A stretch of DNA of 64,000 nt from Rhodamnia argentea. Taxonomy: Eukaryota; Streptophyta; Magnoliopsida; Myrtales; Myrtaceae. Positions within the stretch are counted from its first letter, which is position 1, and each line of letters begins with the position of its first letter. The stretch lies in contig NC_063158.1 of the NCBI RefSeq assembly GCF_020921035.1, forward strand, positions 21,810,178-21,874,177, given 5' to 3'. The notes below the pieces were generated by a model that worked only from the letters and a program-made list of their open reading frames with translations, did not search any database and was not told where the DNA came from. The translations under genes were made by a program, and so were the position numbers. Below, in pieces: positions 1-11,644 of this stretch.

Positions 1-464
1 CCTTCATAATTGCTTCCAAGTCATAGTGATTACGTCGAACATCCTATGCATTCTGATTTAAATAAAAAATAAGTTGTTTTATGATATATCCCATATGTCT
101 GAGCACAACCATGGCAAAAAATGTGGTCACAAAACAAGATAGTAAGTTCACGGCATTAATCAATTATTTTTCTTATCTTGTAATCTTTCCCAAACTAGTA
201 CATCGGTGTTATATTTACCCAAGCTAATTTTTTTGGCACAAAAATTTTGAAACTGATACACCCTTAAGAAATCTACTAAAATTGGAGCGAATTTTGGGCA
301 TTTTAGCAGATTTTCCAATCGTGAGAAAGCTCTAAAGGCAAAATTAGAGCTTCTTGTTGTGACCTTTCCAAAAGGAACGCTGGTAGATTACTAAGCCCAA
401 AGATTTAAGCGTAGACTCTCCCAAACACTACCAAACGCAACTTTAGGATTTTGATTTGATCAAT
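1..464. other. AT-rich intergenic DNA, nothing recognised
   Basis: No long reading frame and no clear repeat structure is visible here on either strand. Confidence 0.5.
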
Positions 465-845
465 TTGGCTAAAGTATACTACAAATGCTAAAACTTGTGT
501 GCATCACTCACTTTAGTGCCAAAACTTTCAAAACGATCACTTAAGTGACAAATATTTTGAAAAAACGCTCATTTCAGTGTCGACTACGATTTGAGCTAAC
601 ATGGCTCGCCGGAAATCCGACGTGACCTTTTTTTATTAATATCTGAGTTGAGTGGCTCGCCGAAATTGGCACTAAAGTTAGCGTTTTTTAAAAAATTTGG
701 CACGTAAGTGATCCTTTTGATAGTTTTGGCCTTGAAGTGATCATTTTTCAAAAAAATTGACACTTAAGTGATTATTTTGAAAGTTTTGGTATTAAGGTGA
801 GCTCCGTATACAAGTTTTGGCACTTGTAATGTACTTAAGCCGATC
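465..845. repeat. Foldback element with short tandem units in both arms
   Basis: The left part repeats a unit of roughly 35-40 bases containing 'cacttaagtg' and 'ccaaaacttt'. The right part carries the same unit in inverse orientation ('ggcactaaag', 'cacttaagtgat', 'agttttggc'). The middle (about 595-660) has two 'tggctcgccg' stretches. The whole could fold into a long imperfect hairpin. The layout resembles the element at 13043-13395, but the unit differs. Confidence 0.6.
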
Positions 846-2690
846 AATTTAATATGCAATTCAATTCAATAACGAGTCGCCACTAATCTATTATTGGTCA
901 ACGAGAAACCCAAATAAAGTGTGAGAGAACATGTTAAGCTAGATTTATCTAACATCTTTTGGTATCTAAAAAAAAAAAAAGAAAACAAAATGTGCAAGCA
1001 GTCTTGATTGATGTTAAGCCTAAGCCAGCAAGCAATCTTCATCGATTTTAAGCTAAGCCACTAATATGCAAGAGTAATCATGAAGGTGCACAATCAATAA
1101 TGTGACACTCGAGAAATCAAAGCAATAAATAAATTGCTGGAGATAGGGCTAACCTTAATGCAAAGCAAAGCATAACCTTACTATCATTTATTTACCAAAT
1201 ATTTGCAAAGAGGTAAACATGAATTCTGAATAAATATGCAATTCTAAGTAATTCTTTTTGGGTTTTTTTCTTTTTAGTCAAAGCTTCATGCCCTCGTTTC
1301 TCTTGGTTTTTCCTTTCCTGTACTCCCACGGCATAGACTCGTGGCTCTTGTTGAAGCTTGGAGAACTGTGATGTAGAGCTTCTTTTGTGAGATTTCTCTT
1401 CGTGAATCAGCCCCCTTTGTCCCTCCTCGATGCTTCTTTTTGTATATAAAACGCTCTCCCTTTTGAACTTATTCTCGTATGAGTATTTATAGGTGAGTTT
1501 CCTTCAAGAGCACAAAATCCCTTTCCTTCCTATCTTGGACTCATACCCTATCCTTTATTAATAGGAAACCCCACGGATATCTCTCCAAGTTTTACCAATA
1601 TTTTCCACCTAGGCGCCTCCACCCATATACGAATTTCGGACATTATTTAAAATTAAAGGGCTTAGCCTAGTTAATTCAATTAAGCTCAGAATCCCCCTGC
1701 CCCAGTCCATTATGTCCTATGCAATTATATAGGCTTAAATAAAATGTTTTATCTATAGGCCATGAATGCCTAAATGAGACGCCAAAGTTTAGGTGTCAAA
1801 ACTTGTTCAGCAGTGTCTTTGCAGGATTAAGTTTAAGAAAATATGAAAGTGCAGCTTCCATTCCCAGGAAAAATTGAGATGATGAGACTATGTTTGTAGA
1901 AAGTTTTAGGGTTTCTAGTCCTGTAAATACTATGAAAACACTTCTCTTGCTTCTCAAATGTTCTAGAGTGAATCTTGTGATTGGGAAAAAGGATTTTAAG
2001 CAATCGGCACATGGAATAATATTTCATATTTCTGTGACCGGGGCTTTGGGTATTCGAGAGTTTTGAGTTAACTGTCTCGAAATTCCTGCCTATTGCTATC
2101 GTAGAATAACTTCCGACATTCGTGGATGTAGATAAAATTGCCAAATCACGTAAATCATAAGACTTTGCTCTTTGCTATGATTAAATTTCTAGTCCATTAC
2201 TCGATAGCTCCCAATATGCTCGTGGTTGTGCGTCTTCCCACTTTAACCTGACAATGAGAGATTGGAGATGTAGTGGATCCGCAGGCATTTGGAAAATGGC
2301 GACCAACTTAATGATTTTCTCATATATCTAACATCTTATCCTAAAGTTGTTCTCGTTTTATTGGATTAACTTATATCCCTTGTGGAAATTTCAGTTCTTG
2401 GTCCGCCATCAAAGTAGGATAAGCAACATAATTTCCATGGACTTGCATTTTCAGATTGACTAATGATCGTAGCGAAGTGGGGAGAAAAGGGACTAAGAGA
2501 AAGACTAAGAAGTCCATAATGATCAGGTTGTAGGTGTAAAGTTGCTGGATCCCATAGCTGTGGTGCAACAATCGTAATGGGAACGAAAAGTATTCCGAGT
2601 ATGTTTTTCCATTATAATCATCTTGGAGTATCCCTCAAATTACTTTGTCAACAACCTTCAATTTCTAAAGTATTCTTGATACGTAAAGTA
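846..2690. other. Intergenic region with no recognised gene
   Basis: Mostly AT-rich sequence with an A-run near 967-980. Minus-strand open frames at 2144-1833 and 2571-2371 match no protein I recognise and have no exon-like neighbours. I treat them as chance or decayed transposon sequence. Confidence 0.4.
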
Positions 2691-2934
2691 AGGACCCAGG
2701 GGGCTACCATTGTGTAATATTGTTCACTTTGGACCCACTAGCCCTCACGGTTTTAAAACACATTACACAGATTAGAAAACCCCAAGCCTTATCAACTAGC
2801 TCATGACTCCCCCCTCGTCGATGTGGGACAAGAGACATGCGATTAGCCTTGCCTTGCACACGTCTAGGCTAGAGGCTCAGTCTCCCCTGCCATCCCTCTT
2901 CCTGCACCTATTGCTAGGGTTTTGGGGTGTCACA
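2691..2934 (-). mobile_element. Candidate solo LTR or TRIM-like fragment
   Basis: Read on the minus strand the segment opens with TGTGACACCCC and contains 'tcccacatcgacg', a pattern common in terminal repeats of small non-autonomous plant LTR elements (TRIMs). I see no target duplication, no CA terminus and no second copy in the window, so this rests on style of sequence only. Confidence 0.35.
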
Positions 2935-4030
2935 CATAATACAAGTGAAACTTTGCTTTTTTTTTAACTGATAAATATCCCGAAGACACTCGTTCATAAA
3001 AATCTTTATTGTGGTTCTTGCCAAAAAAAAAAATCATTCTTATGTTCATTGTTGATGTAATAATTTACACATGCATTCATGGGATAACATTTAACCCTCC
3101 ATACACAGTATACATGGTCTCTGAAAATTTGAACCCTATTCGTTGAAATAGTTAGGTTTTACCTATGGAGGATAAAGCAAATATGTCGTTGTTCAATGAT
3201 TGTGATTGTCTACATATGTATGAACAACTACGCTTGTTTTCATTTACAATGGCCAATTTCATCATAAAGAGAACCTCCTACTTTTAAGATATCCACAAAA
3301 AAAAAATTCTTTCACAAAATATCATCAAATGGTTGTTTCGTAAATAATATATTAATGGAAGAACGTGTAAACGAACTATTTTGTTTCATCTCTCACTTAC
3401 TTCAATTTTAAAAGTTAAATACGTATTTTTTGCATACATGTAACGGAGGGCTTGGTAGTCTATAGAAAATAAACTCCTCAACTACTCATTTTGAAAATTA
3501 ATTTGAATTGGAACGTTTAACTTTGGTGAAAGGATAGTATCTTCGAAAGTTACATATACTCCCTCCAAGAGGGTAGTTCAATATCCTAAACTTGCACACT
3601 AAAATAAGAATAATTTGGGGCATATAAATTTTTGTGCGCAAATACACAAATTTTCCCTGCAACTTAACCCTAAAGCCCGAAACTATTTTCTTCTCTTTCG
3701 GGGGATTTTATGATAAGTCCTTCTGGTTTGAAGGGACATTCTGTTAACTTGACATTCGATATAGGACGCGTGTCTGACCCTCTTCGACGTGTGACCCATG
3801 CGTGGTTAATGTATAGACACACTAGCGTCATGCCGAGACCAGCATCCCGTCATATCATTTTGACATGCATTAATCAATTTTAAGAATTTTCAATAAATTA
3901 TGAGTCATAATGCAAATCTATCAAAACTATATATACTTAAGTCATATACTCAATCACTCCAAAATTAATATACCCAGCTAGCAAAAAAAAAAAAACTAAT
4001 TGTGAATTTCTAACAGAAAAAGAAGAAGAA
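2935..4030. other. AT-rich intergenic DNA, nothing recognised
   Basis: Only homopolymer runs and short frames. No exon-like block, promoter or repeat arm could be supported. Confidence 0.45.
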
Positions 4031-4034
4031 ACTC

Positions 4035-4038
4035 ACCA

Positions 4039-4074
<36 letters not shown>

Positions 4075-4205
4075 TTTATCATATATATAAGATATACATT
4101 TAATATATAACGTGCTCCATTGTGTCGAAATTTACTATTTTTAAAAAAAATAATATGTTGTCGTGTCGTGTCGCATCGCGTATCGATATCGGTACTACTT
4201 CGACC
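4035..4205. repeat. Dispersed repeat, copy 1, with (TA)n
   Basis: A (TA)n run at about 4042-4072 is followed by 'tttaatatataacgtg', a T/A stretch and a run of 'gtcgtgtcgtg'-type motifs. The same order recurs at 22185-22345, so this is an interspersed repeat, probably a transposon end. Confidence 0.6.
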
Positions 4206-4679
4206 ATGACTACATAAGTTAGGACATTTGCCGATATATAATATAAAAGTGCAACCTATTTAATGAGGCACTATAAACTATTTATGACCCCTCAACATCC
4301 AACTGTAATCATCTCTCTTTCAGGCAAATGGAGCCCAACCATTAAATTCATCGGGACTAAATGACCACATAAATATTTTTATATTCGTGTGCACTTGTTT
4401 TTAAAAAAATGGAGGAAATTCACAAGATTCAGTCGCCTTTGACCTCCTCTCGACCGAAGGCCTCGTCAGTTTTTGCGTCTCCAATTGGTCTTGGAATATA
4501 CTGGTGACTTTCAAAGAGTCTGATCCAGAAGCCGGAAAGCTAGAAAACTTTATTTTGACCGAGTTTTTATTTTTTCCAATTTGGTGTCTTCTCTTTCATG
4601 AACTCGTCTATACCATTAAAGTAGATCTTATTTCAAATAAAGGCCTGAAGTACACTCATTATTTCAAAAAAAGACTTGA

Positions 4680-5135
4680 TCAAATGACATTTTTGTCTTT
4701 TTATTTTGTTGAATTTTTTCCTTTTTTCTTTTTATGTTCTCTTCTTTTCCTTTCCTTTTTTTTTTTTTTCCTTTTTACTTTCTCTCCCCCGCCATTGCTA
4801 GCCTTGGGTGAGGGCCGCCCTCACTAGCCTCAGGCAAGGGTCACCCTCACGTGGGCTATGTAGGCAAGGGCAGCTCTCGCCCGACGCCGGCGATGATGGG
4901 GGAGTGACACTCGATTCGCAACCCATCGCCGTCCATAAAAAAATACACAAAGGATCGGTGAATTCTCATCCAACCATGGGGCTCCTCCCTACGCCGACCA
5001 CCACTGCCACCATTGCGAACCACCGAGGTACACTCCGCCGCCTACCTCCTGCCTTGGAGAGGTTACCCTCGCCCGATGCCTGCGAGGGCCGCCCTTGGCT
5101 GCCTAGGCAAGGGCTGCCCTCGCGGTCGCGATAGC
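4680..5135. repeat. T-rich tract and GC-rich core of a foldback-type element
   Basis: A T/C-rich tract (about 4690-4790) leads into a GC-rich block with repeated 'gggtgaggg', 'ggcaaggg' and 'gccctcg' motifs. The same T-rich to GC-rich transition forms the core of the hairpin elements at 23.3, 31, 35.8, 37.4, 55.5 and 63.5 kb. The flanking arms here differ and no matching right arm was found. Open frames in the block reflect its composition and are not genes. Confidence 0.45.
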
Positions 5136-6720
5136 CATTAGTCCTTCCCTGTTTGCTTTCGTTCCATTAATGAATGTAACCGACGCAATAGATGCTCCAT
5201 TGAACCAAGACTGGTGTCGTGTACTGTCTAAGATCTACTTCTTCTTTCTTTCTTTTTTTCTCCTTCATTCAATGAGAAACAAGGATAGAACAACCTTTCG
5301 TCTTGTTTTGCTTAACAATGTACTGAGACAAAATGGATCACCCATTGTTCTTGTTTTTCGCCGGCATTGTTGATGCGCAATTTTTGTTGAAATATATGGG
5401 GCAAATCGCATATCTTACTTGAAGATTTTGTATTAATAATATTCCAGGAGGAGAAATTTTCAACCATTATTAAACTAATTTCTCTGATAAGAAATTAACT
5501 TCCGGAGTAGAAGTAGAAAAATCAGCTTTTGCTTCTGAGTAGAAGTAGAAAAATCAACTTTTGTCAAAAGTTGATTTATGAAACAGAAGTGTTGCCATGC
5601 GCGCCCTTAATTACTAGGATTATGAAAAGTTCTCATTCCTCTATCGAAGCCTTGTCACCGTTTTGGTTCAAAACATAGAGATTTTCAGATTCAAAATGGA
5701 CAAGTAGCACGGCTGCTTCATAACTCATGTCATGAACGAGTCACATGTATGCCCAATTATTCATTAGTCAGCAGATAATATTTCATCTTGATGCAGGGAT
5801 TGAGATCTACATTCGTCAATATGGAGATAAGATTCTGTCTATGTCAACTCATTAGAAGCACCTTTCAAGTGTGTGACTAAGTTTACTATTCCAACCCCAA
5901 TGTTAAGCATGTATTTAAGAGATCAATGTTGGAGCGGGCGATATTTTGAAACCTACCTAACTGCATATTAAAGACAAAATCGTGAGAGTTGGTATGGAAT
6001 GAACAAAGGCAAAGTAAATCACGAGTGAGTTGGCGATGGTGTCACCACATGGTATTAGAGTAGAACACCCTCTAGTGGTGTGTAGTTCAAGTATGATCCC
6101 CGCAAAAACAGATGGGACTATAAGGACATGCTTTGAAGAGGGCACGGAGGCAAGTTAGCTAGGTGGCTCCTCGTGGATTTCTAGGATGGTCAAGGAGACA
6201 AGAACTACCCGAGTTGCACACTTAACAAGGGAGAATATTTATGTGCAAGATATATAGACCAGGGTCTCATAAAAAGACGCCTTTCGTAACGACTTGCTTT
6301 CGTATTGAAACTCAATTTTTGGGTATGTTCAGGTAAAAAAACTGATAGAATGGTGATCTCTTGAGAAAACGCCTACTTGTATTTTAAAAGACAAAACTAT
6401 CATGTTTAGTCTGAGATGGGTTAATTAAAATCAAAGTTAAGATACCTTAATGAATATGTGCCATTGGATAACATTGATGAAAAGTTGTCTTCCAATTAAT
6501 TTCACGTTTGAACTTATGTAATAATGGATTTTTTTTTTGGCTGAAAATCACAGAGAAGTTCATGGATTAATTATTGATACAATTTGGCACACAAGCAAGG
6601 CTACTTGACACGGTTTCGAGTATATACATGCATACCTAGTTCCTCTTACGGCAATCTATTTAAATGATCCTTTATCAAAGTAATTTTAACTTGTTCTATC
6701 TAATTTTGATTTTAAAGAGC
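5136..6720. other. Intergenic region, no gene; weak PBS-like site
   Basis: No protein family is recognisable. At 6050-6060 'tggtattagag' resembles the tRNA-Met primer-binding site of plant LTR elements, but no flanking LTR can be delimited. Confidence 0.3.
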
Positions 6721-6729
6721 AACATGGCC

Positions 6730-7080
6730 TATGATTTGTTAAAATTTGATCCATTTACCAGAAAAATCCAGAATAATCCTAAAAGTATCCAGTCTTCATA
6801 CGGTGGAGGAATAGTATAGAATTATCTAGAATATGCAGAAAAATCTTCGTTGACAAATCAAAGTGTCCATGATTAGCAATAAAGGCACGTGGGGCATGTG
6901 TCCATTGTATGTACATGGCAATGTAGGTGAAATCTGCCTATAAATAGGCTTGATAGTGCTCCTGTAAGGATCGATGAAGAGAAAAAAAACAACTAGTCAA
7001 ACACCCAATAACCTTGCAAGTATTTTCCACTCAGTAAAAAAATTTCCTTGTCTACTTATATTGCCTTCTTGCCGTAAATA
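6730..7080 (+). mobile_element. Possible solo LTR with its own promoter signals
   Basis: A G-box (CACGTGG, 6886-6892) stands about 50 bases before a good TATA box (TATAAATA, 6939-6946). Text typical of a plant copia LTR R/U5 region follows. No coding sequence starts behind this promoter. It lies 250-400 bases upstream of the TATA box of the next gene, so it may supply regulatory sites to it. Confidence 0.3.
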
Positions 7081-7246
7081 GCTAAAACAATACACTCTCA
7101 CCAAATATCAATTTACGCTTTCGCAAAAACTAACATGATTGGATGGAGCTGACCGTTTGGCCATTTAATGCTTGACCAATTCAACTTGAGAAATGATTTC
7201 TAAATCACAGTCAACTCTCTCCAATGAATAACCATGCACGACCCTC

Positions 7247-7254
7247 TATATAAA
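7247..7254 (+). promoter_or_regulatory. TATA box of the membrane oxidoreductase-like gene
   Basis: TATATAAA lies 71-78 bases before the ATG at 7325, consistent with a short 5' UTR. Confidence 0.7.
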
Positions 7255-7324
7255 CTCCACCCATTTCCTCACGAACGCACCACAAAGCGTCGTGCACAAA
7301 CCAAGCAATTTTCCTGAACTCGTC

Positions 7325-9088
7325 ATGGAAAGCCCAGTGAGGTTCTCGAGCTGTAGAGGCGTGGCATTTGAGATCAAGCCTCGCCCAGATCCATTCACCA
7401 TTACCAAACCTCAGAGAGATCCCGAGATGACCAGCTATGGAAGCAAGAGGTTTTGGCTTCCGTGGTCTGGTGGAAGCTCATCTAGGGTTGCTCCATCGTC
7501 GCTGATTCAGCGATCGATGAGCAAAGCGAGTAGCCACTTTTGTGACCTTGATCTCGACCTCGACGGTGATGACGATGAAGGAAATGATGTGGTTTTCGAA
7601 ACGCTCGAGGAAGGTGCTTTCCTCGAGCCCGAAAAGCACGCGGAGAGAGAGCAAGCCAAAGTGGCCTCAAAGATCGACCCGCCTCCCTCGAAGCCCTCTC
7701 GAGGACATGAGTCGTCGAGGCTGTCGGTCATACTCCTTGACCAAGGGCTGTTCACGGTGTACAAGCGGCTGTTCGTCGCTTGCTTGACCCTAAATGTTGT
7801 GGCCCTCGTCCTTGCGGCGACTGGACACTTCCCTTATGCGAGGAACCGCGCTGCCCTCTTCTCCATAACCAACATCTTTGCGCTCACCCTGTGCCGGAGC
7901 GAGGCCTTCTTGCGCGTCACCTTCTGGCTGGCCGTGAAGCTGCTCGGCCACTGGTGGGTCCCGCTCCTCGCAAAGACGGCCACTACCTCCCTCCTGCAGA
8001 GCCTCGGAGGGATCCACAGCGGGTGCGGCGTCTCGTCCCTGGCGTGGCTGGTCTATGCCCTGGTTCTAAACCTAAAGGACCGGGACAACACGTCGCCCGA
8101 GATCATCGGGGTCGCATCGGTGGTCCTCGCGCTCATCGCCCTCTCATCGCTGGCGGCATTCCCGCTTGTGCGCCACCTGCACCACAACGTGTTCGAGCGG
8201 ACGCACCGCTTCGCAGGGTGGTCGGCCCTCGGTCTCCTCTGGGGGTTCGTCATCCTCACCACCGCGTACGACCAGAGGACGAAGAGCTACAAGAGTGACG
8301 AGTTGGGGTCGAGGCTGGTGAGGCAACAAGAGTTTTGGTTCACGGTGGGGATTACGGTTTTGCATAATAGTGCCGTGGGTGACGGTGAGGAGAGTGCCGG
8401 TCAAGGTGTCTTCTCCTTCGGGGCATGCCTCCATAATCAAGTTCCACGGGGGAGTCAAAGCAGGTATGTAATGATTTGAATTTTTTTCCACTGAAGACAT
8501 TCTCGATGTTATTTTTATTTTAAGCGTCCTTTTCCAACAACAGGCATCTTGGGTCGGATCAGCCCATCCCCGCTATCCGAGTGGCATGCCTTCGGCATCA
8601 TCTCCGACGGCAAGGATGAGCACATGATGCTCGCCGGAGCTGTCGGCGACTTCACGAAGTCACTCGTCGCCAACCCTCCAACCCACCTCTGGGTCCGCCA
8701 GGTCCACTTCGCGGGTTTACCCTACCTTGTCAACATGTACGACCGGGTCCTGCTGGTTGCCACCGGCTCCGGCATTTGCGTCTTCCTATCGTTCCTCCTC
8801 CAACCGTGCAAAGCGAGCGTTTGCATGTTATGGGTGGCCAAGAACGTGGAGCAAAACTTCGGCAAGGAGATCAAGGAGATGGTCAGCCGTCACCCGAGAG
8901 ACAAGGTGATCGTGCACGACACCGCGGTGCATGGGCGGCCAAACGTGGCGGAGATGAGCGTGGACACGGCAAAGAAGTGGGGCGCTGAGGTAGTGATCGT
9001 CACGAGCAACCCCGAGGGAAGTAGGGACGTGGTGAACGCATGCAAGACCAAAGGGATTGCCGCTTTTGGTCCCATTTGGGATTCTTGA
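7325..9088 (+). CDS. Multi-pass membrane oxidoreductase-like protein (plant 'adenylate-forming reductase-like'/TmpA-type), frameshifted
   Basis: Exons are 7325-8463 and 8544-9088, with an 80-base GT-AG intron. The ATG at 7325 (MESPVRF) fits the TATA box; the in-frame GTG upstream is unlikely. Residues 1-145 are polar and probably cytosolic. Hydrophobic segments lie near 148-168, 177-189, 194-215, 235-252, 259-281 and 298-317, with a His-rich link (HLHHNVFERTHRF) near 282-294 that recalls haem-ligand regions of ferric-reductase-like proteins. Exon 2 has a glycine motif (LLVATGSGIC) typical of a nucleotide-binding fold and ends AAFGPIWDS. I recognise this as the plant family annotated 'adenylate-forming reductase-like' and related to fungal TmpA. 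No adenylation domain is visible and the substrate is unknown. Homology runs out of frame at 8363, where one extra C (or two missing bases) shifts the frame. Removing it gives 560 codons in phase with exon 2. It may be a base-call error or a real lesion. Confidence 0.75.
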
Positions 9089-9560
9089 GTAGCTTAATCA
9101 TACATACGTCTAATTTGCGTCCTCCACATTTTATCTATGTTTGAAAAGAAGCACACAACTTGGTTTGATTGTATGTTTTTCCTGGTTCTGTAACTTAAGA
9201 CTTGTTATGTATGTTCAAGAACTTAGGTGAAATGCAAGTGATAATTGCATATCACATTTGCTTGGACATGGTCATGGAATATAGTCACCTTTATTGGTAC
9301 AGATATTATCATATGTTAACCTATTAATACTAGTGGTTTGATTATTTACTTGTTTGTATTGTCTCTCTAAGGTAATATTATCAATTTCACAAACAAGACA
9401 TAACATGAATAATAGACACGTTCATCTGCTACTTAACCATTAAGCCAATTTGTGGAGCTGAGCTGTTTAACTGTTCACAGTCGTGATAATTTACCCTTAA
9501 TTATGCTGATAGATTCATTGACTTGTGTGAATATTAGATGGCAGCGGCATACTAAAAATT
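9089..9560. other. 3' flank of the upstream gene, AT-rich
   Basis: Probably contains the 3' UTR of the preceding gene. No other element is visible. Confidence 0.4.
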
Positions 9561-9567
9561 CATCATT

Positions 9568-9607
9568 TGATGTGGGCAAAGTCCCACATCAAGATGGTAT
9601 CAGAGCC
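9568..9607 (+). mobile_element. LTR end with hairpin and tRNA-Met primer-binding site
   Basis: A perfect 9-base inverted repeat (TGATGTGGG at 9568-9576, CCCACATCA at 9583-9591) ends in CA. It is followed after three bases by TGGTATCAGAGCC (9595-9607), the standard primer-binding site for initiator tRNA-Met in plant LTR elements. This marks the 5' LTR end of a TRIM or decayed retroelement. Its 3' half was not found. Confidence 0.55.
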
Positions 9608-10213
9608 ACTCTTTGAGTGCCCACCTTCTGCCACCTTGTCCTCGGGGCTGCAGTCTGTCGAAAGCTAAATTTCATATTCGAAACACGTCACTGATCGAAC
9701 TGGATATATTACACTGTGGAACATCTTGAATGCCGCCTTGAGAGAGAGTTCTTCTTGTTTAATCACAGTCCCTTGGTGGTGACGCGAGGCGGGGCCCCGT
9801 TCTTCCACCCATTGTAACGTATCATCATTGTGATTCGTTGCTATTAAAATTGCTTTCCGAGATGCTTAATGCCTACTTGGCTTGGCCTGATCTTATTCTT
9901 ATACTAATAATTGCTGTAAGAGTTCCTGAAAGATGATGATGTATACGCGCAAAATTTAGTATATTCCAAGTTTTTAAGAAACGTCCGATAGATTCAATGG
10001 GAAAACTAAGCAAAATTACCATTCATCATGTCCAGTACGGCTAGATATGAGAAAACGTCGAATATAGTAAATCTGATCGAGACAAATAGGTGTAAATTTT
10101 AAAGCCCCCGGAAATGTACAAGCAACCCTTGTTAGCCGCAATGGTCCGAAAGCATATTTATAATCATTTTACTTAGAAAAAGGTTCACTATTTTACACCG
10201 CTGCTTATCTAAA
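9608..10213. other. Intergenic, possible body of the decayed element
   Basis: No reading frame of interest. A GC-rich patch at about 9780-9800 may belong to the retroelement marked by the primer-binding site just upstream. Confidence 0.3.
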
Positions 10214-10880
10214 CTATTGCACGAAACAAGTGATCGAACAATAAATAGACAGAATAAGAAAATAAATCGGACATCGGATGTACGTGGTTCGATTGTAGAG
10301 ACCTACATCCATGGGAAAGCAAGAACGAATTCCACTATAGATCAAGCGATACACGGAGATTGCAAACCAAACTCAAGTAACTTAAACACTCTCGGTATTT
10401 TTCAAACCCCAATTACATCCAATAACGTACACAGTGTTTAGCCCTCAACTCCTAGCGAAATAATCTCTCAATCTCGCAAATGAATTAAAATATAAATTCT
10501 TACAGCAAGAATTTCTTGACTAGAACACAAAGTTATTGAAGTAATTCTACGGATAGAATCCACGACCAAGTTAACCCACTACCGAGCACTCGTCGTCGGC
10601 GCTTCTTGAAGACTTCACGTTGTTTTTCTCGTGTCTCCCTTCAAACCACAAGTACATATTATAATACATATGTACTCTGCCAAAAGATAAAAACAAGACC
10701 GACTTCTGCAGGGATCCGTATCGTCCTTTTCTTCTTATCTTTTATTGACCAAGTCAAACTTCAAAGAAAACAAAGTCCCCTTGGACATTCCAATTGGAAG
10801 CCAAGATCAAAACCGAATATCAAAGTGCATCCAATAAAAATATTCCTTAGCCGAATCCAATTGCATTTTCCTTTTATGTT
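10214..10880 (-). mobile_element. LTR-like repeat (copy 1, minus), related to 32620-33177
   Basis: On the minus strand this segment matches 32620-33177 in order and wording. Shared parts are 'aagaaattcttg.tgtaagaattt', 'gattgagagattatttcgct', 'gagggttaaacact', a 'gtaggtctctac' block and a terminal 'ttgttc.atc.cttg' stretch. The two copies are in opposite orientation. The style is that of a copia-type LTR; no internal region adjoins, so this is a solo LTR or fragment. Confidence 0.65.
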
Positions 10881-11644
10881 TATTTTCTAGGTGGATTCCA
10901 ATTTCAAATAGAAAGTATCCAATTTGAAATATTCAAATTTTGATTTCGAGTTCAAATTCGAGACATATTATAACATAAACTATGCTTGACATCGCAAAGT
11001 TTGTAAAATTAACTCATGTCTTTTGTATATTTGTTGCTGAAAATTTAGGGAAGATTAAAGGGAATCGAATATTACTTGACTTCATCTTGTCGTAACTTCC
11101 GTCCGGCATATGCCGTCTTCCTTTGGTTAATGAGAAATTGCCGCTATTCGGACATATCTTTGAAGGAAATGCGATCGCCAACTGCTAATTATTATGACAG
11201 AAAGAGACAATAGGAATCAAATTGATGTTTAATCTACACCTTTTTTTTTAATTGTTTGACTCCTAATTTGGTACTAGCAAGGCCAACTGGATATCTAATC
11301 GATATAGTGTCGTCTTCGAGTCTAGTGTACCGGGTAAAACATCTTGGACGGACCATAGATGACATTCTCTGAATAGATTATATATTAGTTCTCTTTTTTT
11401 GAAAACATCGTGAGAAAATGCGCCATCACTACATATGTGATGAAGCCCTACTATATTTTTAATTGCGATAGGTTCACAAACTATTCAATTAGATCGTCAC
11501 ACTTTATTGTAGCACTCCAATTCTCAATCCAAACCCTAAGGCTCGAAAGAACGAGACCAAAAAGGCAAAGTATGAGGCTCCATAAACAAAACATTCAGTT
11601 TACCATCCTCGTTCGTAAAAAGGGTTGTGATGTAAACAGTTAAA
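10881..11644. other. Intergenic, nothing recognised
   Basis: AT-rich DNA downstream of the first GDSL gene. The plus-strand open frame at 11410-11643 has no recognisable product. Confidence 0.4.

Noticed and set aside
6050..6060. Primer-binding-site-like 'tggtattagag'
   Set aside because: Two mismatches to the usual site and no LTR can be recognised before it; kept only as a remark.
7780..8298. 172-codon plus-strand frame inside the oxidoreductase-like gene
   Set aside because: Alternative frame of exon 1; the homologous frame is the overlapping one starting at 7325.
11410..11643. 77-codon plus-strand frame beside GDSL A
   Set aside because: Basic, low-information sequence without family resemblance; probably chance.
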